Counted from the first letter of the stretch, positions 15,226 to 23,749 are shown. The stretch is DNA of 34,165 nucleotides from Chloroflexia bacterium (GCA_016928715.1 JAFGKG010000005.1:1-34165), one strand, 5' to 3'. The notes: generated by a model not told the origin, from the sequence alone. A program made the numbers and translations.

Positions 15226-17394
15226 CTAATGTACGATTACACTGTAGGGCAGCTGCGGTACCAGTTCCAGAGTACCCCGGTACTCTTCCAGGACGCCGCT
15301 GACGCGGACGGCCGTACCCGGTGCCAGCAGGCGCTCCGCATCCGGCACGCGCTCCAGGACATTCTGCCAGAGCAGCACCGGAATCGTCCCGCTGCCATCG
15401 TCCAGGTGCACCCGCTGGCCGCCGGAAAAGGCCTCCACGCTGGCGACGGCGCCCTCAACCGTCACGCGGGTGCTCAGGTCAGCCGTAGTCAGGGCAGCGA
15501 CCTGGCGCAGCGGCGGCGGCGCGCCCGGCGCGACCACCTTGACGTCGCCCCCGTAGACCGGCTCGATCTGCCATTCGCCCTCGTATTGGCCCACCGTGCC
15601 CTGGGCGCGCACCGTGGCCCCCACCAGCAGGTCCGCGGCCGCCCAACAGTCATCATAGACATCGGCCCACATCAGCAGGGTGGCCCGGCCGCTGCCGTCA
15701 TCCAGCAGGAACTTGAAGCCGTGGGAAAAGCTCTCCGCCCAGAGCACGGCCGCCTCGACGGTGACCTCCTGCCCCCCCAGGTTGGGCAGTTCGGCCAGGG
15801 CCGCCAGGACGATCGCGGGCGTGGCTGTGGCCGGCGGCGGCTCGGTTGGGGCGGCGGTGGGTTCCGGGGTGGCGGTGGGCTCCTCGGGGGCCGTCGGCGG
15901 CGGGGTCGGGGCGGCGGTGGGCCGGGGCGGGGGCGTGGCGGTGGACCAGGGACTTTGACCCAGCAGCACCAGGTCGCTGCCACCCCGGGGCACGATCTCA
16001 AGTTCGCCTTTGTACTCGGCGATCTCGCCGACCACGCGCAGCTCGGCGCCCACCCCCAGGCCGGCCGGGGCCGCCGCGGCCACGTTGCTCCAGAGCAGCA
16101 GCACGATCCGCCCGCTGCCGTCGTCCAGGACGTAGCGCAGGCCCTGAGAAAAGGCCGCCCCTTCGACCAGCACGCCCTCCAACTGCACCACCCGGCCCAC
16201 GTCGACCAGGCCCAGACCGGCGATCCGGGCCCCCTGTGGCGGCGGCGCGGCCGCCAGCACCACCACGTCGGCGGACGCATCCGGGACCAACTCGAGCGCC
16301 CCGCGGTATTCGGTCAGGCTGCCCTGCACCCGCAGGCGGGCGCCAACGTCCAGGGCCTGCGGATAGGGCAGTTCCCCATAGAGCGACTGCCAGAGCAGCA
16401 GCACCAACTGCCCGCTGCCGTCGTCCAACAAAAAGCGAATGCCGGCGGAGAAGGGGTCGCTCTCCAGCACCGCCCCCTCCACCTGGATCCACCGGCCCAC
16501 ATCGGCCGTGCTCAGGGCGCCCAGATCCCGCCGGGAGGCGAGCAGGGCCGTCTCGCCGGTCAGGAGCAGGTCGCCGGTCGAGGCCGGGACCAACTGCGGC
16601 GTGTCGCGGTAAAAAGAGACCGCCCCGACCGCCTCCAGAACCTGGCCCGGCTTCAGCTCGGGCAGCGGGCCGGTGAGCAGTTCCAGGGCCTCACTGACGG
16701 CTATGGCCATGTCACCGCTGGCATCGCGCACGGTGATCAGCGTCAGGCCCGCATAGGGCGCATAGACCTGGCGGACCTGGCCGCGCACGCGCACCCGCTG
16801 GCCAATGTTGAGCGGGCTGATTGCCCCCATCTCTATATCCTGCGCTTCCGGCCGGCTGATCTCGAGGTGCTCGGGCACATTCAGGTAAAGCGCCACATAG
16901 TCCTCGCGGATGCGCAGCGTGCCGGCCACGGCCACCTGATCGCCCAGCGCCGGCACACGGCCCTGGGCGATGAGCTCGCGGGCCTCGCTGCGGTAGGCCG
17001 AGACGCGCAGTTCGCCGCTGTCGTCGGCCAACCAGAAGGCCAGGGACTCCCCCTCGGGGTCATAGTCAGAGCCCTGCGAAACATAGCCCTCTATACGCAC
17101 GTAGGCCATGTTCATCAGGCCACCGACCTGGCCAATCCGCACGGTGGGCGGCTGCACCCGGCGGGAGGCGAACCAGAGTACGACCAAACCGACCAGGGAA
17201 AAGACCAGGGCCGCGATCTTGAGCAGACGCAGCGAACTGCGGCCTCGCCGGCGGGCACCACAGTAGGGGCAGGCCTCGTAAGGACCACTAAAGCGCCCAC
17301 AACTGGGGCAAAGCTTCGATGACACAATGGCCGGGAAAGCATCCGCAGAGATTCCCCCTTCCGCGTCCTGCCCCGATCCGGGATATTTCTGCAT
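15226..17394 (-). CDS. Membrane-anchored zinc-ribbon protein with about six OB-like repeats
   Basis: 722 aa. A cytoplasmic zinc ribbon (C29, C32, C42, C45: CPSC and CPYC) precedes one membrane helix (about 57-77), so the remaining ~640 residues are probably outside the cell. They form serial OB-like units at about 85-180, 195-280, 297-380, 396-478, 540-622 and 637-720. Units 3-6 share the signature LDDGSGxxxLLLW, then VxG and a YxGxLELVP strand. A Pro/Thr linker (about 483-527) splits units 4 and 5. The repeats recall OB folds of extracellular nucleases such as YhcR, but no nuclease domain is present. AGAAGGAGGG gives a firm ATG start. Possible roles are binding of extracellular DNA, polysaccharide or surface partners. 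Confidence 0.8.
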   Translation of the reverse strand: MQKYPGSGQDAEGGISADAFPAIVSSKLCPSCGRFSGPYEACPYCGARRRGRSSLRLLKIAALVFSLVGLVVLWFASRRVQPPTVRIGQVGGLMNMAYVRIEGYVSQGSDYDPEGESLAFWLADDSGELRVSAYRSEARELIAQGRVPALGDQVAVAGTLRIREDYVALYLNVPEHLEISRPEAQDIEMGAISPLNIGQRVRVRGQVRQVYAPYAGLTLITVRDASGDMAIAVSEALELLTGPLPELKPGQVLEAVGAVSFYRDTPQLVPASTGDLLLTGETALLASRRDLGALSTADVGRWIQVEGAVLESDPFSAGIRFLLDDGSGQLVLLLWQSLYGELPYPQALDVGARLRVQGSLTEYRGALELVPDASADVVVLAAAPPPQGARIAGLGLVDVGRVVQLEGVLVEGAAFSQGLRYVLDDGSGRIVLLLWSNVAAAAPAGLGVGAELRVVGEIAEYKGELEIVPRGGSDLVLLGQSPWSTATPPPRPTAAPTPPPTAPEEPTATPEPTAAPTEPPPATATPAIVLAALAELPNLGGQEVTVEAAVLWAESFSHGFKFLLDDGSGRATLLMWADVYDDCWAAADLLVGATVRAQGTVGQYEGEWQIEPVYGGDVKVVAPGAPPPLRQVAALTTADLSTRVTVEGAVASVEAFSGGQRVHLDDGSGTIPVLLWQNVLERVPDAERLLAPGTAVRVSGVLEEYRGTLELVPQLPYSVIVH

Positions 17395-17427
17395 CAGGCC
17401 CTCCTTCTGCCAATTGCCGACCGCTTT

Positions 17428-17456
17428 ATTGTATCATCGAGACCGCTTTTTGTCCA
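17428..17456 (-). promoter_or_regulatory. Promoter of the OB-repeat/AKR operon
   Basis: Minus strand: TGGACA (17451-17456), 17 bp spacer, TACAAT (17428-17433). Its -35 is 6 bp from that of the ppiC promoter on the other strand. Confidence 0.75.
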
Positions 17457-17462
17457 GGACTT

Positions 17463-17491
17463 TTGACATCCCTCCCTTTTTCGGCTATACT
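17463..17491 (+). promoter_or_regulatory. Promoter of the ppiC-mazG-glycosyltransferase operon
   Basis: Perfect TTGACA (17463-17468), 17 bp spacer, TATACT (17486-17491), 64 bp before the first ATG. It is the best promoter match in the window and probably drives six genes. Confidence 0.85.
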
Positions 17492-17555
17492 GCCCTTGAC
17501 CAAACCGCCCCAAACGGAGAGGGCGGTATCCTTGCCGGAAAGCAGGAGGAACTCG

Positions 17556-18452
17556 ATGAAAAAAGGACACCTTGTCTATAGCATTTTGCTGCTGGGAGTG
17601 CTCCTGGTCAGCAATTGCAGCGCCCGCGTCACCCAGGAGGCCACCCCAGAACCCGCCGAGGCCGTCGCTATCGTCAACGGGATCGAGCTGACCAGCCAGG
17701 ATCTAGAGCGGGAAATGCGCCATACCCGGGCCTTTTACCTGCACCAATACGGCGTCGACCTGGACGAAATGGACCCGGAAAACCCCGATGACGCCGCCAC
17801 CCTGGAACAGATTCAAACCGAGGCCCTCGATCGAGTCATCGACCAGGAACTGATCCGCCAGGTCGCCGAGGGATCGTTCCCGGCCTCCCAGGACGGACAG
17901 CCCGTCGTCAGTATCGACGATCAAGAGGTGCAGAGCCGGGCTGAACAGTACGAGGCCCAGGCCGAGAACCGCGAAAGCCTGCTGCTGCAGAACGGCTTTG
18001 AGACCTATGAGGAATTTCTCCAATTTGTGCGCGGAGAGCTGCGGGTGGAAAAACTCTACCAACTGTATGGACAGGCCGAACAGGTCCACGCCCGCCACAT
18101 CCTCGTCGAGACGGAAGAACAGGCCCAGCAGGCTCTATCCCGCCTGGAAAAGGGCGAGGATTTTGCCAAGGTCGCCCAAGAGGTCTCCCAAGACCCCGGC
18201 AGCGCTTCCCAGGGCGGGGACCTGGGCTGGTTTGGACGGGGTACCATGGTCGCCCCCTTTGAAGAGACCTGCTTTAGCCTGGAAATCGGCGAAATCAGCC
18301 CGCCGGTAGAGACGAAATTCGGCTTTCACCTCATCCAGGTACTGGAAAAAGAGAACCGACCTGACCCAGCTGCCTTCCAACAGTGGTTTGAGCAGATCAA
18401 GGCCCAAGCCCAGATTGAAAAGATCGAGAGGCCGGCTCAGGAGGAAAAGTAA
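17556..18452 (+). CDS. PpiC-type peptidyl-prolyl isomerase lipoprotein (foldase 1)
   Basis: 298 aa from the ATG at 17556, after AGGAGGAA; the open frame upstream of it spans the promoter and was rejected. Signal sequence with LLVSNC, an acceptable if unusual lipobox (Cys21), so it is probably anchored outside the membrane. A SurA/PrsA-like N-terminal region (about 37-165, IVNGIELTSQDLEREM) leads to a parvulin domain (about 175-270: ARHILVETEEQ, GGDLGWFGRG, KFGFHLIQVL). It assists folding of exported proteins by cis-trans proline isomerisation. Its stop codon overlaps the start of a second foldase gene (TAATG). Confidence 0.92.
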   Translation: MKKGHLVYSILLLGVLLVSNCSARVTQEATPEPAEAVAIVNGIELTSQDLEREMRHTRAFYLHQYGVDLDEMDPENPDDAATLEQIQTEALDRVIDQELIRQVAEGSFPASQDGQPVVSIDDQEVQSRAEQYEAQAENRESLLLQNGFETYEEFLQFVRGELRVEKLYQLYGQAEQVHARHILVETEEQAQQALSRLEKGEDFAKVAQEVSQDPGSASQGGDLGWFGRGTMVAPFEETCFSLEIGEISPPVETKFGFHLIQVLEKENRPDPAAFQQWFEQIKAQAQIEKIERPAQEEK

Positions 18453-19330
18453 TGCAGCGTAAGGTGAGAATACTGGCCTTCCTGTGTCTCACGCTGCCCC
18501 TGCTGGTCGCCTTGAGCGGCTGCCGCGAGCAGAGCACCGCGGCCACCGTTAACGGCCAGAACATCTCTATGTACGAATTCGAACGCCGCGTCGCGCTGGC
18601 CCGGACGGTGGAGGAGTTGTCCGGTCCCGTGGATTGGGACACAGACGAAAGCCAGCGCTACCTGGCGCAACTGCGCCAAAACACCCTGGACAACATGATC
18701 GAAGAGCTGCTCATCGCCGAGGCGTTGGCAGAGGCCGGCCTGTCCATCGACCCCGCCGAGCTGGAGCAAGACCTGGCCCAGGCCAACGCGGACCTGCAGG
18801 CAGAGGGCTATAGCGGACTGGAGGATTATTTACAGCAGCTCGGCGCGACCCGGGCCGAGTTCGAGAACATGCTGCGCCGATCGTTACAACGCGAGCTGGC
18901 CCTGCAGCTCGTCACCCTGCCCGATGACCTGGCCCAGTTCCACCTGCGGCACATCCTGCTGCTTACGGAAACCGCTGCGGAGGAGGCGGCCGAGCGCATA
19001 CGCCAGGGAGAGGACTGGGCCACCGTGGCGGAGGAGGTCTCTACGGATCGCAGCTCCCCCGGGGGCGATCTGGGCTGGCTGCCCCAAGAAATCCTGCCGG
19101 AATCGTTGGCCCAAGCCGTCTCCCAAATGCAGCCCGGCAACCTCCAGATCATCACCAGCGAGTACGGCTATCACGTCCTCGAACTGCTGGAGGCCCACCA
19201 GGGGCCCCTACATCCGGACATCCTGGGCAATGAAAAACTGCTGCAGACACTGCGCCAAAACTACTTTGCGGACTGGCTGGAGCAGCGCCGGGAAGCGGCC
19301 AAAATCAAGCGCTGGATCCCGGAGGAATGA
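18452..19330 (+). CDS. PpiC-type peptidyl-prolyl isomerase lipoprotein (foldase 2)
   Basis: 292 aa. Good lipoprotein signal ending ALSGC (Cys24). The N-terminal helical region starts with VNGQNISMYEFERRV; the parvulin domain is about 165-255 (FHLRHILLL, GGDLGWLPQE, EYGYHVLELLE). It is a diverged paralogue of the preceding gene, with the same layout but a shorter N-terminal part. The ATG overlaps the upstream TAA by one base, so translation is likely coupled. The two may form a foldase pair serving the exported proteins or envelope polymers of this cluster. Confidence 0.92.
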   Translation: MQRKVRILAFLCLTLPLLVALSGCREQSTAATVNGQNISMYEFERRVALARTVEELSGPVDWDTDESQRYLAQLRQNTLDNMIEELLIAEALAEAGLSIDPAELEQDLAQANADLQAEGYSGLEDYLQQLGATRAEFENMLRRSLQRELALQLVTLPDDLAQFHLRHILLLTETAAEEAAERIRQGEDWATVAEEVSTDRSSPGGDLGWLPQEILPESLAQAVSQMQPGNLQIITSEYGYHVLELLEAHQGPLHPDILGNEKLLQTLRQNYFADWLEQRREAAKIKRWIPEE

Positions 19331-19331
19331 G

Positions 19332-19886
19332 ATGGAACAACAAAGCCTGACCCATACCGCCCTGATTCTGGAAAATCGCCATACCATCGCCAGCATCCTG
19401 GCCGAATTGCTCCAGGAGGCCGGATATCCCACCTTTATCTTTTCCGAGCTGGCCCTATTGCACGAAAACCTGCCCCGCTATCTCCCGGCCGTCCTGCTGG
19501 CCGACCTGGGTATGCTGCAAGAACATCCCGACCCCCTTTGGCCGGAAGTGCTGCAGGCCATCGAGTCGCTGGACATCCCCATCCTATACTTTGCCTGTTC
19601 GACCATAGCGGATGCTGGAGAAAACGTACTGCTGCTGCGTTCTCCCGGCGATTTTGCCGCGATCGTGGACAAGCTGGAACGGGAATTGCTGCAAAAGCGG
19701 CCGGCCCTCGGCATAACCCTGATCAACATGGGCCAACTTGAGCCAACAGCGCTGGACGTCGCCCTGCGACTGCAGAAGGACCTGGCCCTGTTGGGGCGGC
19801 GGCATTCCCTAGGCGACCTGCTCGTACGGCTCGACCTGATCAGCACGGACACTTTGGAAAAGGCCCTGCAGGAGCAGGAGGCCTGA
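19332..19886 (+). CDS. Receiver-like protein with C-terminal MshEN-like motif
   Basis: 184 aa. The N-terminal ~120 residues follow the order of a response-regulator receiver (ALILENRHTIASILAELL, AVLLADLGML, IPILYFACS, LLLRSPGD), but the first acidic pair is reduced to Glu-Asn and the conserved lysine is not evident, so phosphorylation is doubtful. The last ~30 residues, HSLGDLLVRLDLISTDTLEK and the following ALQEQ, match one half of the MshEN-type c-di-GMP-binding motif also seen in GspE/PilB N-termini. There is no DNA-binding domain. It starts one base after the foldase 2 stop and ends one base before mazG. A regulatory or adaptor role is inferred. Confidence 0.65.
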   Translation: MEQQSLTHTALILENRHTIASILAELLQEAGYPTFIFSELALLHENLPRYLPAVLLADLGMLQEHPDPLWPEVLQAIESLDIPILYFACSTIADAGENVLLLRSPGDFAAIVDKLERELLQKRPALGITLINMGQLEPTALDVALRLQKDLALLGRRHSLGDLLVRLDLISTDTLEKALQEQEA

Positions 19887-19887
19887 A

Positions 19888-21381
19888 ATGCGCCCCCGAA
19901 TTACCGTCGTGGGCTTGGGACCGGGAACCCCTCAACTGCTGACCCAAGAGGCCTGGCAGCTCTTGCAAGAGGCCCGGCAGCTCTATCTGCGCACAGCCCG
20001 CCACCCCGTGGTGGAACATCTACCAGCCCACCTGCAGGTCCGTGCCCTGGACGACTGTTACGAACAGGGGCAGGACTTTGGCCAGATCTACCAAGCGATC
20101 GTACGGCAGCTCTTGTTGGCCTCTCAAAAAGAACCGCTGCTCTACGGGGTTCCAGGACATCCCCTGGTTGCCGAGGCCACCACGCGCCTGCTGCTGCAGC
20201 AGCTGGGCCCGCAGCAGGTGCAAATCGTCGCCGGCCTGAGTTTTATCGAACCCACCTGTACGGCTCTGGGCCTGGATGCCCTGGAGCAAGGCCTGCAGCT
20301 CTACGACGCCCTCGACCTGGCCGCGCCCCGCTCTCCCTTCGAACTTGACCCCGCACTGGATCCGACCGCTCCCCTTATGGTGGCCCAATTATACGACCGC
20401 CTGGTCGCCGCCGAGCTCAAACTGGCCCTGCTGGAGCATTATCCGGCCGAGCACGCCGTCAGCGTCGTGCGCGCCGCCGGGATAGCGGGCCAGGAGCACA
20501 TCTGGACGGGGCCCCTGCACCAGTTGGATCAAGAGGCGCCGCCGGACCATCTCTGTACGCTCTACCTGCCGCCGCTGCAGCGCCGCCAGGCCCTCCGGGA
20601 AACAAGAACCCTGCAGTGGCTCTGCGCCCGCCTGCGCGCCCCGGACGGCTGCCCCTGGGACCGCGGCCAGGATCACGCCTCGCTGCGCAACAACCTGCTG
20701 GAAGAGTGCTACGAAGTGCTGGAAGCCATCGACCGCGCCGACCTGGATGATCTGGCCGAAGAACTGGGCGACCTGCTGCTGCAGGTCTTTTTGCACGCTC
20801 AAATTAGCCGCGAGGAAGGGGCCTTTGTCCTGGCCGACGTGGTGGAGGGCATCAACGCCAAACTCATCCGCCGCCATCCGCACGTGTTTGGCCAGGTCAC
20901 TGCCGCGAACAGCCGCGAGGCCCATCAAAGTTGGGAGGCCAGCAAGGCCGCCGAACGGGCCCAGGCGGAGCAATCTCTGCTCGACGGCGTGCCCAGGACC
21001 CTGCCGGCCCTGGCCTACGCCCAAACCATCGGCCGGCGAGTAGCCCGGGTCGGCTTTGAATGGAGGCACCTGGCAGAACTCTGGGCCAAGGTGGAGGAGG
21101 AACTACAGGAACTGCGTCAGGCCGGCAGCCCGGAGGAACAGGCCGAGGAACTTGGCGACGTGCTCTTTGTCCTGGTCAACCTGGCCCGCTGGCTGGACAT
21201 AGAGGCGGAGGATGCCCTGCGGGCGACTAACAAGAAATTCCGGCGGCGCTTTGCCCACCTGGAACGAGAAGCCCGCCGCCGCCGCGTCCCCCTGGAAAGC
21301 ATGGGCATAGAGCAGCTCGATGCGCTCTGGGAACAGGCCAAAGAACTGGAACGCCTGCCGGACCGGGAGCAGGAAGCATGA
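19888..21381 (+). CDS. mazG: MazG NTP pyrophosphohydrolase fused to tetrapyrrole-methylase-like domain
   Basis: 497 aa, the YabN layout. Residues about 3-230 form a tetrapyrrole (corrin/porphyrin) methylase-like domain (ITVVGLGPGTPQLLT, LLYGVPGHPLVAEATTRLLL). MazG domain 1 starts near 254 with GCPWDRGQDHASLRNNLLEE and carries EECYE and EELGD, the Mg2+-binding ExxE/ExxD residues. A second MazG unit lies near 390-475 (KVEEELQEL, AEELGDVLF). MazG cleaves nucleoside triphosphates to monophosphates, including damaged ones, and can lower ppGpp. AGGAGG precedes the ATG; the stop overlaps the next gene (ATGA). Confidence 0.93.
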   Translation: MRPRITVVGLGPGTPQLLTQEAWQLLQEARQLYLRTARHPVVEHLPAHLQVRALDDCYEQGQDFGQIYQAIVRQLLLASQKEPLLYGVPGHPLVAEATTRLLLQQLGPQQVQIVAGLSFIEPTCTALGLDALEQGLQLYDALDLAAPRSPFELDPALDPTAPLMVAQLYDRLVAAELKLALLEHYPAEHAVSVVRAAGIAGQEHIWTGPLHQLDQEAPPDHLCTLYLPPLQRRQALRETRTLQWLCARLRAPDGCPWDRGQDHASLRNNLLEECYEVLEAIDRADLDDLAEELGDLLLQVFLHAQISREEGAFVLADVVEGINAKLIRRHPHVFGQVTAANSREAHQSWEASKAAERAQAEQSLLDGVPRTLPALAYAQTIGRRVARVGFEWRHLAELWAKVEEELQELRQAGSPEEQAEELGDVLFVLVNLARWLDIEAEDALRATNKKFRRRFAHLEREARRRRVPLESMGIEQLDALWEQAKELERLPDREQEA

Positions 21382-22283
21382 ACGATACCCCGTCTACAGT
21401 TTATGTCATTATTCCCAACTATAATACGGTTTCCCACCTCTGCCGCTGCCTGGACTCGCTGCGAACCCAACAGGGTGTACGGCTGGAGATCTTTGTGGTG
21501 GACAATGCCTCCAGCGACGGCAGCGCGGAACGCGTGCGCTCGGACTATGGCGAGGTACATCTCTTGGTCAGCCCTTACAACGGCGGCTTTGCCTACGCCG
21601 TGAACATGGCCCTGCGGCAAATCCTGGAATTAGGGCACGACGGGCCCAGTTACGTTCTGCTGCTCAACCCGGACACCGAAGTACCACCACAGGCACTGCA
21701 GCGACTGCTTGACTTTATCCAGGCTCACCCCGAGGCCGGCGCGGTCGGCCCCAAGCTGCTGCTGGGAAACGGCCAGTTGGACCTGGCCTGCCGCCGCTCT
21801 TTTCCCTCGGCAGAGATCGCCTTCTACCGGCTGAGCGGACTCTCCCTGCTCTTTCCCCAAAGCCGGCGCTTTGGCCGTTATAATCTGACCTACCTCGACC
21901 CAGACGAGACCGCCGATGTCGATTCGCTCTGCGGGGCCTTTATGTTGGTGCCGCTGCCGGTTGTCGAGCAGGTCGGCCTGCTGGACGAAAGCTTTTTCAT
22001 GTATGGCGAGGACCTGGACTGGGCCTATCGCATCAAACAGCACGGCTACAAGATTTATTACTTTCCCCAGGTAGAGGTACTGCATTGGAAGCGCGTCGCC
22101 AGCAGTAAACGCCCCTGGGCCAGTCTGCGTCATTTTTACCAGGCTATGCGCCTCTTCTATCGCAAACATTACGCCCCACATTCCCCCCGCCTGGTCAACC
22201 TGCTGATCGAAACCGGTATATCGCTGCGCCAGGGACTGGCCCTGGCCGGCAATTTCTTCCGTCGGAGGCATGTGTCCCGATGA
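21378..22283 (+). CDS. Family 2 glycosyltransferase (rhamnosyltransferase-like)
   Basis: 301 aa. GT-A fold: YVIIPNYNTVSHLCRCLDSL, FVVDNASSDGSAE, SPYNGGFAYAVNMAL, the metal-binding region LLLNPDTEV, then CGAFMLVPL and the acidic EDLDWAYRIKQHGYKI typical of WbbL-like enzymes that add rhamnose or a related sugar to a polymer. No membrane helix; likely attached to the inner face of the membrane. It overlaps mazG and the following sugar-transferase gene by ATGA at each end, so expression is tightly coupled to the start of exopolysaccharide synthesis. Sugar specificity is unknown. Confidence 0.92.
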   Translation: MNDTPSTVYVIIPNYNTVSHLCRCLDSLRTQQGVRLEIFVVDNASSDGSAERVRSDYGEVHLLVSPYNGGFAYAVNMALRQILELGHDGPSYVLLLNPDTEVPPQALQRLLDFIQAHPEAGAVGPKLLLGNGQLDLACRRSFPSAEIAFYRLSGLSLLFPQSRRFGRYNLTYLDPDETADVDSLCGAFMLVPLPVVEQVGLLDESFFMYGEDLDWAYRIKQHGYKIYYFPQVEVLHWKRVASSKRPWASLRHFYQAMRLFYRKHYAPHSPRLVNLLIETGISLRQGLALAGNFFRRRHVSR

Positions 22284-23674
22284 AAAAGAGCCAGCGGCAG
22301 CTTTTATTGGTCATTGGACAAATCCTCTTGGATTTGTTGTCCGTTGCTGCTGCCTTTAGTCTGGTCTATCGCTGGCGCTTTGAACAGGATATCGCCGATC
22401 GTTACGTGCCCCCAAGCCCCCAAACCGGGACGATCATGCTGGCCCTGCTGCTCCTGCCCGTGCTGATCGCCTTTCAATCCGCCCAACTCTACAATCTACG
22501 CCGGGCCGGTTCTCCGGTCGATCAATCTTTTAAGGTCTTTCGGGCTATATCGGTGGGCACCATGATCGGGGTCGCCCTGAACACCATTGTACTGCGAGAA
22601 CGCTTTGTCTATTCGGCCCTGATCGTGGCCTACGGCTGGCTGTTCAGCATCGTCCTGGTCGTCATCGTCCGCTTTCTGTACGGACAAGCCCTGGCCTGGC
22701 TGCGCCAGCGGGGTTATGACCAGCAATACGTGCTGATCGTCGGCGCAGGCGAGGTCGGCCAGATGATACTCGAGCAAATCGAACTGTCCCCCCGCCTCGG
22801 CTATCAGGTTGTCGGTTTCCTGGACGAAAATGGGGACATCCAGGCCCAACGGCCTATCCTGGCCGCTCCCGAGGAAATTGCCACCGTCCTGGCCCAACAG
22901 CACGTCGACGAAGTCATCGTCGCCATGCAGGCCCCCTATCAGCGGGTGTTGGATATTGTCTCGCTCTGCGGCAACTTTCCTGTCGAGATCAAGGTCTACC
23001 CGGATGCTTTCCAGATCATCACCCGCAACGAGGTCACCATCGGGGACTTGAACGGGCTGCCCCTGGCCGCCGTGCGCAACCCCGCCCTGGGCGGGTTCCA
23101 TCGCGTGCTCAAGCGCGCCATGGACATCTGCATCAGCAGCCTGGTCCTGGTACTGGCGGCCCCGCTGCTGTTGCTCATCGCCCTGCTGATCAAACTGCAG
23201 TCCCCCGGGCCGGCCCTCTATATCCAGGAGCGAGTAGGGCTGGATGGCAAGCCCTTCTACATGATCAAGTTTCGCACCATGGCCATGGACGCCGAAAAAC
23301 GCACCGGCCCCGTCTGGGCCGCCCCCGCCGACCCGCGGGTGACCCCCCTGGGCCGCTTTCTGCGCCGCTACAGCCTGGACGAACTGCCCCAGTTCATCAA
23401 CGTGCTGCTGGGCGATATGAGCGTCGTTGGGCCGCGGGCAGAACGGCCCTGCTTTGTGGAACAGTTCAGCCAAATGGTTCCCGGCTATATGCAGCGGCAC
23501 AAAGAAAGGGCCGGCATCACCGGCTGGGCCCAGATCCATGGACTGCGTGGGGACACCTCCATCGAGGAACGTACCAAGTACGACCTGTACTACGTCGAGA
23601 ACTGGTCCATCGCCTTTGATCTCAAAATCATGGTGCGAACAGTCTTTGAGGTGTTGAGCGGATCCTCCTATTGA
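22280..23674 (+). CDS. Polyprenyl-phosphate sugar phosphotransferase (WcaJ/WbaP type)
   Basis: 464 aa. The first ~135 residues contain four or five membrane helices, followed by a Rossmann-like CoA-binding-type domain (YVLIVGAGEVGQMILEQIE, then VVGFLDENGD). The C-terminal catalytic domain (about 275-464) has KRAMDICISS, a re-entrant hydrophobic helix, QERVGLDGKPFYMIKFRTM, RRYSLDELPQFINVLLGDMS, VGPRAERP and GITGWAQIHGLRGDT. The enzyme moves a sugar-1-phosphate from a nucleotide sugar to undecaprenyl phosphate, the first step of exopolysaccharide or O-antigen assembly. It ends the six-gene run. No polymerase or flippase gene follows, so the rest of the pathway is elsewhere. Confidence 0.94.
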   Translation: MKKSQRQLLLVIGQILLDLLSVAAAFSLVYRWRFEQDIADRYVPPSPQTGTIMLALLLLPVLIAFQSAQLYNLRRAGSPVDQSFKVFRAISVGTMIGVALNTIVLRERFVYSALIVAYGWLFSIVLVVIVRFLYGQALAWLRQRGYDQQYVLIVGAGEVGQMILEQIELSPRLGYQVVGFLDENGDIQAQRPILAAPEEIATVLAQQHVDEVIVAMQAPYQRVLDIVSLCGNFPVEIKVYPDAFQIITRNEVTIGDLNGLPLAAVRNPALGGFHRVLKRAMDICISSLVLVLAAPLLLLIALLIKLQSPGPALYIQERVGLDGKPFYMIKFRTMAMDAEKRTGPVWAAPADPRVTPLGRFLRRYSLDELPQFINVLLGDMSVVGPRAERPCFVEQFSQMVPGYMQRHKERAGITGWAQIHGLRGDTSIEERTKYDLYYVENWSIAFDLKIMVRTVFEVLSGSSY

Positions 23675-23698
23675 ATTTGAGCATTTTTATGCTATAAT
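23671..23698 (+). promoter_or_regulatory. Promoter upstream of the repeat block and sensor kinase 2
   Basis: TTGAAT (23671-23676), 16 bp spacer, perfect TATAAT (23693-23698). The -35 overlaps the end of the sugar-transferase gene. A transcript from here would start just inside the heptamer repeat and carry a leader of about 315 nt before the kinase ATG at 24021. Confidence 0.6.
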
Positions 23699-23701
23699 AG
23701 A

Positions 23702-23736
23702 TTGGAGGTTGGAGGTTGGAGGTTGGAGGTTGGAGG
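23702..23736 (+). repeat. Five tandem copies of TTGGAGG
   Basis: Five exact 7-base units, then a broken sixth (TTCGGG). Each unit holds the Shine-Dalgarno core GGAGG. The repeat begins right at the predicted transcription start. Period 7 is not a multiple of three, so it is not coding. Copy number probably varies by slippage. Confidence 0.9.
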
Positions 23737-23749
23737 TTCGGGAAACCCA

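Noticed and set aside
15031-17322. A 763-codon open frame on the plus strand
   Set aside because: It is antisense to the OB-repeat gene, is His/Gln/Arg/Gly-rich with no recognisable fold, and has no ribosome site. Long antisense frames are expected with this third-position GC bias.
17319-17555. Extended N-terminus of the first foldase
   Set aside because: It would overlap the divergent gene and its own promoter; the ATG at 17556 has AGGAGG and a signal sequence.
23702-23736. CRISPR-like repeat
   Set aside because: The unit is 7 bases with no spacers; it is a simple tandem repeat.
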